From contig JAVVDU010000004.1 in assembly GCA_032251515.1 (NCBI GenBank), positions 1 through 64,000 on the forward strand: DNA of 64,000 nucleotides. Reading direction: 5' to 3'. Position numbers and translations under genes: made by a program. How positions within the stretch are numbered: position 1 is the first letter of the stretch; every line of letters starts with the position of its first letter. This DNA comes from Carthagonibacter sp032251515. Lineage in GTDB: Bacteria; Gemmatimonadota; Gemmatimonadetes; Palauibacterales; Palauibacteraceae. The notes beneath the pieces are model-generated. The model was not told the DNA's origin. It was given only the letters and a program-made list of their open reading frames with translations, and did not search any database. Shown here piece after piece: positions 32,864 through 41,564 of this stretch.

Positions 32864-35800
32864 TCAGCGCCCGCCGCCGCCGAACTCCCAGCGCAGCGAC
32901 AGCTGAAGCTGCCACGAGTTCCGCGGATCGCCGTTCCGAACGAAGATCGCGTCCTCCCCGTCATCAAGGACGTTCGGCCCGCTGAAGTCGAAGTTCGGGA
33001 CGCCGTCCGTCGCATCGGTCACCCGGGCGACCGTCTGGGTGGAGAACACGCCGCCGCCGGCCGTCTCCACGACGCCCCAGTCGCCGTCCAGCAGGTTCAG
33101 GAAGTTGAAGATCCCGAGCTGCATTGAGAGGCGGTTGCCGCGGAACTTGGGCAGGCCCTGCTCCAGCGTGACATCCAGGAAGTCCTGCCACGGATTGCGG
33201 CAGCTGTTCCGCTCCATGATCCGGCCGCGCTGCTCGTCGAGGCAGCTCAGGCTCGAGATCAGGGCGTCGTACGCCTGCGCATCCTCGGGGCTGTTGAACG
33301 ACATGTTCGGGTCGCTCGGCCCGGTGATCACGTAGAGCGGATCGTTGGCGTTGATCCCGTCGGCGTTCAGATCGCCCCGACCGCTGGAGCCGCCGGAGAT
33401 GTAGGTGTAGGGCGTGCCGGAGTTGCCGATGTAGATCAGCGAGATCCGGGTCGGGTAGTCTTCGCGCGCCCACGGGAACGTGTAGGTGCCGGAGATCGTC
33501 ACCTTGTGGGGCCGGTCGAAGGACGAGGTCGTCGCGTCATCGGCCAGCTGGTCGCCCGCGTTCACGCGGCCGAAGCGCCAGTTCGAGGTGGCGCGGCTGG
33601 ACGTGAAGCTCTGCACGTCCTCCGACTCGGAGTACGTGTAGAAGGCGGAGACGCGCAGGTCCTGGCCGAACTGCTTCTGCAGGCCGCCGGTCAGGCTGAC
33701 CGAGTAGTTCTCGCTCGTGTTCAGGAGCTCGAACACGCCGCTGCTGCCCGTGCCGTAGACTTCCGGCCGGAAGTAGTTCGGGTCGGACCGGCCATCGTCC
33801 GTGATCGTGCCGTACATCACGCGGCCGAGAGCGTCCGTGCCCACCGAGGCGCCGGAGCCGTCGGCCCCGAAGTTCCGGTTCACGATGAAGTAGTCCTCGA
33901 TCCCCGTGTTGTAGATCCCCTCGAGGGTGAGGAGGAAGTCGCCCGGCAGGCGCCGGTCGTAGGCGAGGTTCGCGCGGAACACCTGCGGGAAGCGGGTGTC
34001 GTCGCCGACGATGTCGACCTCGCCGAGGAACGAGCCGTCGCCGATCGCCACGGTCGGCTGTCCGGCCTCGTCCACGCAGAACAGGTTCTGCGCGCGCGGG
34101 TCGGGGTTGAAGGCGGGCGCGAGGCCGTTCGGGTTCCCGTCGCCACAGCCGAGGATCGAGATGCCGGTGCCGTTGTTGCTGTAGCTGTTCGACATCCACA
34201 CGAACGCCGGGTTGCCGGTGAAGATCCCGGCGCCGCCGCGCAGCTGCTGCGTCTGCTCGCCGTCGATGTCCCAGTTGAAACCGAGGCGCGGGTTCCACAT
34301 GACCTGTCCGGACGGGACCTCCGGGTCGTCGAAGTCCTGGATCACCTGCTGCGCGAAGGTCGGCTGGTCGAAGAACACCGGGATGTCGACCCGCAGGCCG
34401 CCCGTCAGGCTGAGGTTCTCCGAGACCTGCCACTGGTCCTGCGCGTAGGCACCGAACTGGGCGCTCGTGAACTCCGCCGCCTGCACCGGGCCGCCGGTGA
34501 GCTGACCGCTCACCGTGTAGCGTGAGGCCGTCCCGAACCCGCCATCCTGGAAGGAGGCGAAATCATCGAACTCGTACACGCCGAACGAGGACTGCGCGAA
34601 CAGGTTCCGCACGTCGTAGATCTCGTTCCGCGTGCCGATCGTGATCGTGTGGTTCCCGAACGGGGCGAAGGTGAAGTTGTCCGTGATCTCGAAGATGTCC
34701 TGGTCGAGCTCGTTGCCCTGCGAGAACTGCTCGGAGCCCGTGCGGAATCCGTGCTCCTGGTTCGCGGAGTTCGTGAAGCCTTCCACCGTGATCTGCGGTT
34801 CCTCGACGAACGGCGAGCGCTGGTCGCGGATCCGGTTCCAGCTCAGGCGCAGCTCGTTCGAGTGACCGCTGGCGAAGTTCGTGAACAGCTGCACGGACGG
34901 GTTGTGTACTTCATTGTCGAACAGGTGCGCGTTGTTGTCGAGCCGGAAGCTCGGCGTGCTCGTCGACGTGGTGCGGCCGAACACGTCGTCCTCGGCGCTG
35001 TTGTAAGAGTAGCGGAAGACGAGCCGGTTCCGGTCGTCGATGTTCCAGTCCGAGCGGAGCGTCAGGTTCACGAGCGGGTTGTCGTTCGAGAACGAGCCGC
35101 CGTCGCCGGGCTGGAGGCCCTTGGCGACCAGAGCCTGGTTGAAGGTGTCCAGGTCGGCCTGGTCCGGGATCACACCGCCGACTTCGCCGGACGCGCCGAT
35201 GAACGGGCCGTTGGCCGGCCGGCTCGAGGTCTGGATCTCGGCGTTCGCGAAGAAGAAGGCTCTGTCCCGCACGATCGGGCCGCCCAGCGAGGCCCCGTAC
35301 TGCCAGCGGTTGAACTCGGACTCGTCGAGCGGGCTGCCCGCGAGGTTCTCGTCACGGAAGAACCCGAACGCGGAGCCGAAGAACTCGTTGCCGCCGCTCT
35401 TGGTGATCGCGTTGATGAGCGCGCCGGTGAAGTTCCCCTGGCGGACATCGTAGGGCGAGAGGAGAACCTGGAATTCCTTGATCGCGTCGAAGCCGATCGG
35501 CTTGCCCCGCGCCTGCCCGCCGGCCGTCCCGGTCGCGCCGAGGCCGAAGCGGTCGTTCACCGTCGAGCCGTCGATCTGGATGGTGTTGAAGCGGTTGTTC
35601 TGCCCGACGACGCTGAGCCCCAGGCCCTCGTTGGCGTCCGTGGCCACGATCTGCGGCGTGAGGCGCGCCAGGTTCTCGAACCGGCGGTCCAGCGCCGGGA
35701 GCTCCTCGAGCTGCTCCTGGGTGATCGTGGTGGCCGTTCCCTGGGTGCTCGCCGAGAACTGGGAGGCCAGCGGATCGGCCTGCACGACGAGCGCCTCGAG

Positions 35801-36163
35801 CTCCACCGCGGAGACCTCGAGGCGGGCGTTCAGCCGGAAGGTCTGGCCGAGGGAGATCGAGATGTTCTCGCGCGTGACCGGCCGGTAGCCGAGGAGCGAG
35901 ATGCGGGCCGTGTACGGTCCGCCAGGCTCCAGGCCCTGCAGGGTGAACGCGCCGCGCTCGTTCGTGATGGCGCCGGTCCGGAAGCCGGTCGGCCCGTAGA
36001 CGAGCTCGACGGCGGCTCCCGCGAGCGGGGCGCCGTCCTGGTCGGTGATCGTGCCGGCCGCGGCACCGGTCGTCGCGCTCTGCGCCCCGGCGGAGCCGGC
36101 CGCGAGGAGCAGGACGAGCAGCGCCAGGGGCGCGGGCAGGACCCTACGAAGCAAGAAGGTCAT
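32864..36163 (-). CDS. TonB-dependent outer-membrane receptor, Oar-like
   Basis: This is a large outer-membrane receptor of the Oar/carboxypeptidase-regulatory type. The 1099-residue protein has a signal peptide ending in AAGSAGAQ (about 28). A CarboxypepD_reg-like beta domain follows (GTITDQDGAPLAGAAVEL, about 38-115), then a plug domain with LPALDRRFENLARLTPQI and YDVRQGNFTGALINAITKSG, and a long barrel rich in asparagine and aromatic residues. It ends WQLQLSLRWEFGGGGR, where a glycine tail follows the usual last strand. Oar relatives take up peptides or other large ligands; the ligand here is unknown. ATG 36163 is preceded by GGAGGA at seven bases. The open frame further upstream is not supported. 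Confidence 0.9.
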   Translation of the reverse strand: MTFLLRRVLPAPLALLVLLLAAGSAGAQSATTGAAAGTITDQDGAPLAGAAVELVYGPTGFRTGAITNERGAFTLQGLEPGGPYTARISLLGYRPVTRENISISLGQTFRLNARLEVSAVELEALVVQADPLASQFSASTQGTATTITQEQLEELPALDRRFENLARLTPQIVATDANEGLGLSVVGQNNRFNTIQIDGSTVNDRFGLGATGTAGGQARGKPIGFDAIKEFQVLLSPYDVRQGNFTGALINAITKSGGNEFFGSAFGFFRDENLAGSPLDESEFNRWQYGASLGGPIVRDRAFFFANAEIQTSSRPANGPFIGASGEVGGVIPDQADLDTFNQALVAKGLQPGDGGSFSNDNPLVNLTLRSDWNIDDRNRLVFRYSYNSAEDDVFGRTTSTSTPSFRLDNNAHLFDNEVHNPSVQLFTNFASGHSNELRLSWNRIRDQRSPFVEEPQITVEGFTNSANQEHGFRTGSEQFSQGNELDQDIFEITDNFTFAPFGNHTITIGTRNEIYDVRNLFAQSSFGVYEFDDFASFQDGGFGTASRYTVSGQLTGGPVQAAEFTSAQFGAYAQDQWQVSENLSLTGGLRVDIPVFFDQPTFAQQVIQDFDDPEVPSGQVMWNPRLGFNWDIDGEQTQQLRGGAGIFTGNPAFVWMSNSYSNNGTGISILGCGDGNPNGLAPAFNPDPRAQNLFCVDEAGQPTVAIGDGSFLGEVDIVGDDTRFPQVFRANLAYDRRLPGDFLLTLEGIYNTGIEDYFIVNRNFGADGSGASVGTDALGRVMYGTITDDGRSDPNYFRPEVYGTGSSGVFELLNTSENYSVSLTGGLQKQFGQDLRVSAFYTYSESEDVQSFTSSRATSNWRFGRVNAGDQLADDATTSSFDRPHKVTISGTYTFPWAREDYPTRISLIYIGNSGTPYTYISGGSSGRGDLNADGINANDPLYVITGPSDPNMSFNSPEDAQAYDALISSLSCLDEQRGRIMERNSCRNPWQDFLDVTLEQGLPKFRGNRLSMQLGIFNFLNLLDGDWGVVETAGGGVFSTQTVARVTDATDGVPNFDFSGPNVLDDGEDAIFVRNGDPRNSWQLQLSLRWEFGGGGR

Positions 36164-36475
36164 CGAGCAGTCCTCCGTGATTGGGAACATGATGGACCGT
36201 CCCGGCCCGGACGGGCCGGAGGTCCAGACAGCGTCCACCGTCGGGCGACGCGAACGTGTGTCCGACTCCCGGCAGGCCCCCCGGCACCGGGAAGATCCGG
36301 GGCGCCCGGGCGGCGATGCCATCCTGAAGTCGCGAAATCTCCGGAAGGCCGGAGTGCAGTCGAGCGATATGGATGCACGTCCGGCCGCTCCGGCGCAATC
36401 GTCACCGGGTAACGATCCGGTGACGGGCGCGTAACTCCGCGGCGCCGCGCACCGGATCGACCCGGGCGTCGGACG
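36164..36475. other. 312-bp intergenic region between TonB receptor and ppdK
   Basis: This is the only gap over 300 bp without a gene. It lies upstream of the receptor and downstream of ppdK (both minus strand). It holds the receptor's GGAGGA ribosome-binding site, a perfect inverted repeat at 36401-36424 and no convincing -35/-10 pair that I can find. Short open frames here have no ribosome-binding site or family resemblance. Confidence 0.6.
36401..36424. repeat. Inverted repeat GTCACCGG-N8-CCGGTGAC
   Basis: Two perfect 8-bp arms are separated by GTAACGAT. It lies 52 bases past the ppdK stop and about 240 bases upstream of the receptor start. No T-run follows on the minus strand, so a regulator-binding site is as likely as a ppdK terminator. 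Confidence 0.5.
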
Positions 36476-39118
36476 TCAGGACTCCGCTGGCCGAGCCGGC
36501 CGAGCGTCCGCGAGGGCGGCGTGCGCCGCCGCGAGGCGGGCCACCGGAACCCGGAACGGCGAGCACGACACGTAGTCCATGCCCAGGCCGTGGCAGAACG
36601 CCACGGAGTCCGGATCGCCTCCGTGCTCGCCGCAGATCCCCACCTTCAGGCCGGGTCTCGCCGCCCGGCCCTCCTTGACCGATGCCCGCATCAGCCGGCC
36701 CACGCCCTCCTTGTCGAGCGACTGGAAGGGATCGCGCGCGTACACGCCGGCCTCCACGTACAGGGGCAGGAACGTTCCCGCGTCGTCCCGGGACAGCCCG
36801 AGGGTCGTCTGCGTGAGATCGTTCGTCCCGAACGAGAAGAACTCGGCCTCGCCGGCGATGGCGCCCGAGGTCAGGCAGGCGCGTGGGAGCTCGATCATCG
36901 TTCCCACCAGGTACGGAATCTCCATCCCGCGCTCCACGAACACCTCCTGCGCGGTCTCGTCGACGAGCGCCCGCTGGTGCCGGAGTTCGGCCACGTGTCC
37001 GACCAGCGGCACCATGACCTCGGGCCGTACCTCGATCCCCTCCTCCCGGACGTCCAGCGCGGCCTCGAAGATCGCCCGGGCCTGCATGCGCGTCAGTTCG
37101 GGGTGCGAGTATCCGAGGCGGCAGCCCCGGTGGCCGAGCATCGGGTTCGACTCGCGCAGCCGCTCCACGGCGGCGCGGACCTCGGAGGCGGATCGATCCT
37201 GGGCGCGCGCCAGCCGCTCGATGTCCGCGTCGTCGTCGGGCAGGAACTCGTGCAGCGGCGGGTCGAGAAGGCGGATCGTCACGGGCAGGGCCTCCATCGC
37301 CCGGAAGATCCCCGCGAAGTCGCCCCGCTGCATGGGCAGCAGCCTGGCGAGGGCCCGGCGGCGCCCCTCGGCGTCCCCGGCGAGGATCATCTCCCGCACG
37401 GCGTCCACGCGCTCCTCGCCCAGGAACATGTGCTCCGTGCGGCAGAGCCCGATGCCCTCGGCGCCGAAGTCCCGCGCCGCCCCGGCATCTTCCGGATTGT
37501 CCGCGTTGGCGCGCACCCGCAGGCGCCGGAAGCCGTCGGCCCAGGCCATGAGGCGCTCGAACTGCTCGCCCGGCTCAGGCTGCACCGTGGGCACCCGTCC
37601 CACCAGGATGTCGCCGGAGGAGCCGTCCACGGTGATCCAGTCGCCGCGCCGCAGGACGGTCGCTCCCGCCCGGATCTCTCCCGCTTCCTCGTCGATGTCG
37701 AGCGACTTCGTGCCGACCACGCAGGTCTTTCCCATGCCCCGGGCCACCACGGCCGCGTGGCTGGACTTCCCACCGCGGGAGGTGACGATCGCCACGGCGG
37801 CGACCATGCCCGCGAAGTCGTCCGGCGACGTCTCTTCCCGTACCAGCACCACGGGTCCGTCGGGGGCCGCGGCCACGGCCTCGTCGGCCGCGAACACGAT
37901 GCGGCCGGCCGCGGCGCCGGGCGACGCGGGATTGCCGGTGGCCACGAGCTCGACATCCGCTTCGGGGTCGATCATCGGGTGGAGGACCTGCTCCAGGCGC
38001 TCGGGCTCGACGCGCCGCACGGCCTCCTCCCGGTCGATCAGCCCCTCCTCGGCCATCTCGACGGCGATGCGCACCGCGGCCCGCGCCGTCCGCTTGCCGC
38101 TGCGCGTCTGCAGCAGGTACAGGTCGCCGTCCTCCACGGTGAACTCGAGGTCCTGCATCTCGCGGTAATGGGACTCGAGCCGGGCGGCGGTCTCCGCGAG
38201 CTGCTCGAACGCGGCCGGCAGGTGGTGGCGCATCTCGTCGATCGACAGCGGGTCGCGGATTCCCGCCACGACGTCCTCGCCCTGCGCGTTCACGAGGAAC
38301 TCACCGAACAGTTGCCGCTCCCCGCTGGACGGGCTCCGCGTGAACGCCACGCCGGTACCGCTCGTCGTCCCGCGGTTGCCGTACACCATCGCCTGGACGT
38401 TCACGGCCGTGCCCAGGTCGTGGGGAATGCCGTACGTCTTCCGGTAGGCGACGGCGCGCTCGTTGCGCCAGCTGCGGAACACGGCCCCGATGGCCCCCCA
38501 CAGCTGGGTGTGCGGGTCCTCGGGAAACGGCTCGTCGGTCGTGCGGGCGATCAGGGCCTTGTACTGGGACACGATGTCCCGAAGCACGTCGGACGAAATG
38601 TCGCTGTCGGTCACCACGCCCGCGGCCTCCCGCGCCTCCCGCAGCACCCGCTCGAACCGCTCGTGCGGCACGCCCAGGACGACGTCGCCGTACATCTGCA
38701 CGAAGCGGCGGTAACTGTCCCACGCGAAGCGTTCGTCCCCCCCCGCCGCCTCCGCGAGTCCCTGCACGGAGGCGTCGCTGAGCCCCAGGTTCAGGATCGT
38801 GTCCATCATGCCCGGCATCGAGACCGACGCCCCGGAGCGCACCGAGACGAGCAGGGGATCGGTCTCCGCGCCGAAGCGCCGGCCCGAGACCTTCTCGAGG
38901 CGAGCCAGGGCGCGGTCCACCTCCTCGCGTGCGCCCGGCGGGAGTTCCTCGCTGATCAGGTGGTGGCGACAGACCTCGGTGGTGAGCGTGAAGCCGGGGG
39001 GAACCGGGATTCCGAGATTCGTCATCTCGGCGATGTTCGCGCCCTTGCCTCCCAGGAGGTCCTTCATGCTGCGGTCGCCGTCGGCCTGACCGCGGCCGAA
39101 GAAGTACACGTATTTCAT
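36476..39118 (-). CDS. ppdK: Pyruvate, phosphate dikinase
   Basis: PPDK interconverts pyruvate, ATP and phosphate with phosphoenolpyruvate, AMP and pyrophosphate. The 880-residue protein starts at MKYVYFFGRGQADG, has the N-terminal ATP-grasp domain (LLGGKGANIAEM, VSVRSGASVSMPGMMDT) and the swivelling phosphohistidine domain. The C-terminal TIM barrel has ICGEHGGDPDS with the conserved cysteine. The histidine motif reads GGKSSHAAVVARGMGK, with K and S where most homologues have M and T. I chose ATG 39118; an in-frame start 10 codons earlier (39148) lacks homology. It lies 33 bases after purF and is probably the last gene of that operon. Confidence 0.95.
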   Translation of the reverse strand: MKYVYFFGRGQADGDRSMKDLLGGKGANIAEMTNLGIPVPPGFTLTTEVCRHHLISEELPPGAREEVDRALARLEKVSGRRFGAETDPLLVSVRSGASVSMPGMMDTILNLGLSDASVQGLAEAAGGDERFAWDSYRRFVQMYGDVVLGVPHERFERVLREAREAAGVVTDSDISSDVLRDIVSQYKALIARTTDEPFPEDPHTQLWGAIGAVFRSWRNERAVAYRKTYGIPHDLGTAVNVQAMVYGNRGTTSGTGVAFTRSPSSGERQLFGEFLVNAQGEDVVAGIRDPLSIDEMRHHLPAAFEQLAETAARLESHYREMQDLEFTVEDGDLYLLQTRSGKRTARAAVRIAVEMAEEGLIDREEAVRRVEPERLEQVLHPMIDPEADVELVATGNPASPGAAAGRIVFAADEAVAAAPDGPVVLVREETSPDDFAGMVAAVAIVTSRGGKSSHAAVVARGMGKTCVVGTKSLDIDEEAGEIRAGATVLRRGDWITVDGSSGDILVGRVPTVQPEPGEQFERLMAWADGFRRLRVRANADNPEDAGAARDFGAEGIGLCRTEHMFLGEERVDAVREMILAGDAEGRRRALARLLPMQRGDFAGIFRAMEALPVTIRLLDPPLHEFLPDDDADIERLARAQDRSASEVRAAVERLRESNPMLGHRGCRLGYSHPELTRMQARAIFEAALDVREEGIEVRPEVMVPLVGHVAELRHQRALVDETAQEVFVERGMEIPYLVGTMIELPRACLTSGAIAGEAEFFSFGTNDLTQTTLGLSRDDAGTFLPLYVEAGVYARDPFQSLDKEGVGRLMRASVKEGRAARPGLKVGICGEHGGDPDSVAFCHGLGMDYVSCSPFRVPVARLAAAHAALADARPARPAES

Positions 39119-39151
39119 GGCGGCTCCAGTCTGGGGGGCGCGCGGCATCCG

Positions 39152-40582
39152 TCAGCGGGGGAGTCCCACGTCCGCGTGGCCCTGCTCGAGGTCGACGAGC
39201 GGCGCCGGGTAGTTGCCGGTCCAGCAGGCGTCGCAGAACGGACCGGCGCGCTCCACTGCAGATCGCATGCCCTCGAGCGACAGGTACCCGAGCGACTCCA
39301 CGCCGAGATGGCGCCGGATCTCGTCCACGGAGTGCCCGGACCCGATCAGCTCTTCGCGGGTGGGCATGTCGATGCCGTAGTAGCACGGCGCGATGATCGG
39401 CGGCGAGGCGACGCGGAAGTGGATCTCGCGGGCTCCCGCCTCCCGGAGCAGCGCGACGAGCCCGCGGCTGGTCGTCCCGCGCACGAGCGAGTCGTCCACG
39501 ACCACGACCCGCCGGTCGCGGATGACGTCCGCGACCGGGTTGTACTTGACCCGCACCTTGAAGTCGCGGCCCGCCTGCGAGGGATGGATGAAGGTGCGGC
39601 CGATGTAGTGGTTGCGGATGAGCGCCAGCTCGAACGGAAGGCCGGAGGCCTCGCTGAACCCGAGCGCTGCGGAGTTCGAGGAGTCGGGCACCGAGAACAC
39701 GCAGTCCGCGTCCACCGGATGTTCCTCCGCCAGACGACGGCCGAACGCGCGTCGCGCCCTGTCGACGCTCACGTCCCACACGCGCGAGTCGGGCCGCGCG
39801 AAGTAGACGAGCTCGAACAAACACGGCGAGGGGGAAGCGGGCTCCAGGGGCCGCAGGGACGTGACGCGCCCGTCGTCTATGCGGAGCACCTCCCCGGGCC
39901 GGACCTCGCGTTCGAGCGAGGCGCCGAGGATGTCCAGGGCGCACGTCTCCGAGGCCACCACCGTCGCGTCGCCCAGGCGTCCGAGGACCAACGGCCGGAA
40001 GCCGCGCGGGTCCCGCGCCGCGTAGACCGTCCGGCCGACGCTGAATACCAGCGAGAAGGCGCCCACGAGCTGCGAGAGCGCGTCGTCGACCTGGTGGTCC
40101 GGTGTGTCGCGCCGGGAGCGGGCGATCAGGTGGATGACCACCTCGGAGTCGCTCTCGGTCTGGAAGATGGCCCCCTCCTCCGAGAGCCGGCCCGCGATCT
40201 CGCGCGCGTTGGTCAACGTGCCGTTGTGGGCGAGGGCCATCGGCCCGTGCCGGTAGTTCACGAGCACCGGCTGCGCGTTGCGCAGCGACGAGCTGCCGGC
40301 CGTCGAGTACCGCACGTGGCCCAGGGCGATCCGGCCGGGCAGCCGGTCCAGCGCCTGGTCGTCGAACGCCTCGCTGACCAGCCCCATGCCACGGTGGGCC
40401 CGGGCTCGGCCGCTCTCGTCGATCGCCACGATGCCGGCCGACTCCTGTCCCCGGTGCTGCAGGGCGTACAGTCCGAGAAACGCGAGCTGCGCCGCGTCCG
40501 GGGCCCCGCTCACCGCGAACACGCCGCATTCCTCCCGCGGCTTGTCGGGAGCGACATCGGCGAGAAGGGGGAGGCGGCTCAC
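39152..40582 (-). CDS. purF: Amidophosphoribosyltransferase PurF
   Basis: PurF makes phosphoribosylamine from PRPP and glutamine, the first committed purine step. The 476-residue protein has a short N-terminal propeptide before CGVFAVSG, whose cysteine (about 19) becomes the N-terminal nucleophile. The PRPP loop VVVVDDSLVRGTTSRG is present. Cysteines in ETCALDIL, PCYYGIDMP and FCDACWTGNYP match the four iron-sulphur ligands of the Bacillus-type enzyme, so an oxygen-labile 4Fe-4S form is likely. It begins at GTG 40582. A 12-codon open frame bridges the 34-bp gap from purC. Confidence 0.95.
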   Translation of the reverse strand: MSRLPLLADVAPDKPREECGVFAVSGAPDAAQLAFLGLYALQHRGQESAGIVAIDESGRARAHRGMGLVSEAFDDQALDRLPGRIALGHVRYSTAGSSSLRNAQPVLVNYRHGPMALAHNGTLTNAREIAGRLSEEGAIFQTESDSEVVIHLIARSRRDTPDHQVDDALSQLVGAFSLVFSVGRTVYAARDPRGFRPLVLGRLGDATVVASETCALDILGASLEREVRPGEVLRIDDGRVTSLRPLEPASPSPCLFELVYFARPDSRVWDVSVDRARRAFGRRLAEEHPVDADCVFSVPDSSNSAALGFSEASGLPFELALIRNHYIGRTFIHPSQAGRDFKVRVKYNPVADVIRDRRVVVVDDSLVRGTTSRGLVALLREAGAREIHFRVASPPIIAPCYYGIDMPTREELIGSGHSVDEIRRHLGVESLGYLSLEGMRSAVERAGPFCDACWTGNYPAPLVDLEQGHADVGLPR

Positions 40583-40616
40583 GGGCGGCGCTCCATCCGT
40601 GCGCGGCTGCCGGCCA

Positions 40617-41552
40617 TCACGTGACCGGAAGCTCGCTGCCGGTGATCCGCCGGTACGCCTCGAGATACCGCTCGGAGGTGGCGGCCACGATCTCGTCGGG
40701 GAGGTCCGGCGCCGGTGGCGACCTGTCCCAGGTCCCGTCCGCGGTCAGACCCTCCAGGTAGTCGCGCACCGGCTGCTTGTCGAGCGACGGGGGCGTCCGG
40801 CCGGGCTCGTAGCCGTCCGCCGGCCAGAAGCGCGAAGAGTCGGGCGTGAGCGCCTCATCGATGAGCAGCACCTCGCCGGTGCGCGTGGTCCCGAACTCGA
40901 ACTTCGTGTCCGCGATGAGAATCCCGCGTTCCCGGGCGTGTTCGCGGGCGAAGGCGTACAGCTCGAGGCTCGTGGTCCGCAGGTGCTCGGCCACCTTGGT
41001 CCCCACGATGGCCTTCATCCCGGCGAACGTGATGTTCTCGTCGTGCCCGCTTTCCGCCTTGGTCGCGGGAGAGAAGATCGGAGCCTCCAGCTCCTGCGCC
41101 TCCACCAGGCCCGCGGGCAGCGGCTCGCCGGCGAGCGTGCCGGCGGCCCGGTACTCCTTCCAGGCGGAGCCGGTCAGGAAGCCGCGCACGACGCACTCCA
41201 CCGGAAAGGGCTCGGCTCGCTCCACCAGCATGGCCCGCCCCGCCCACGCATCCCGGGATGCGGCCAGCTCGGGATGCCGGAGCGCGATCTCGTCCGGGTC
41301 CACGGAGATGCAGTGGTTGCGAACGACAGGGCGGGTCCGCTGGAACCAGTAGCGGGACATCCAGGTGAGCACGGCCCCCTTCCGGGGGATGGGTCTCGGC
41401 AGCACGCAGTCGAAGGCGCTGATCCGGTCGCTGGCGACCATGAGCAGCTCGTCGCCGAGGTCGTACATCTCCCGCACCTTGCCGCGGCGCAGGAGCGGAA
41501 AGGGAATCTCGGCCGGAGGATTACCGCCCGTCCGGTCAGTCGGTGCGTGCAT
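40617..41552 (-). CDS. purC: Phosphoribosylaminoimidazole-succinocarboxamide synthase PurC
   Basis: PurC joins CAIR and aspartate with ATP to form SAICAR. The 311-residue protein has RRGKVREMYDLGD and SDRISAFDCVLPRPIP at the N-terminus, VECVVRGFLTGSAWKEY, and the second signature LIADTKFEFG, with the product-binding PDSSRFWPADGYEPG near the C-terminus. The length matches the longer, roughly 300-residue form. The start is ATG 41552, twelve bases after purB, and the stop overlaps the ATG of the small bridging frame before purF. Confidence 0.95.
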   Translation of the reverse strand: MHAPTDRTGGNPPAEIPFPLLRRGKVREMYDLGDELLMVASDRISAFDCVLPRPIPRKGAVLTWMSRYWFQRTRPVVRNHCISVDPDEIALRHPELAASRDAWAGRAMLVERAEPFPVECVVRGFLTGSAWKEYRAAGTLAGEPLPAGLVEAQELEAPIFSPATKAESGHDENITFAGMKAIVGTKVAEHLRTTSLELYAFAREHARERGILIADTKFEFGTTRTGEVLLIDEALTPDSSRFWPADGYEPGRTPPSLDKQPVRDYLEGLTADGTWDRSPPAPDLPDEIVAATSERYLEAYRRITGSELPVT

Positions 41553-41564
41553 CGTCTCTCCTCG

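Noticed and set aside
36164..36322. 53-residue N-terminal extension of the TonB receptor
   Set aside because: The signal peptide starting at 36163 is well formed and preceded by GGAGGA. The extension would bury it.
36521..40624. 1367-codon plus-strand open frame opposite ppdK and purF
   Set aside because: It is an exact antisense shadow of two clear enzymes, and its composition (Arg, His, Pro, Gly) is that of reverse-frame GC-rich codons.
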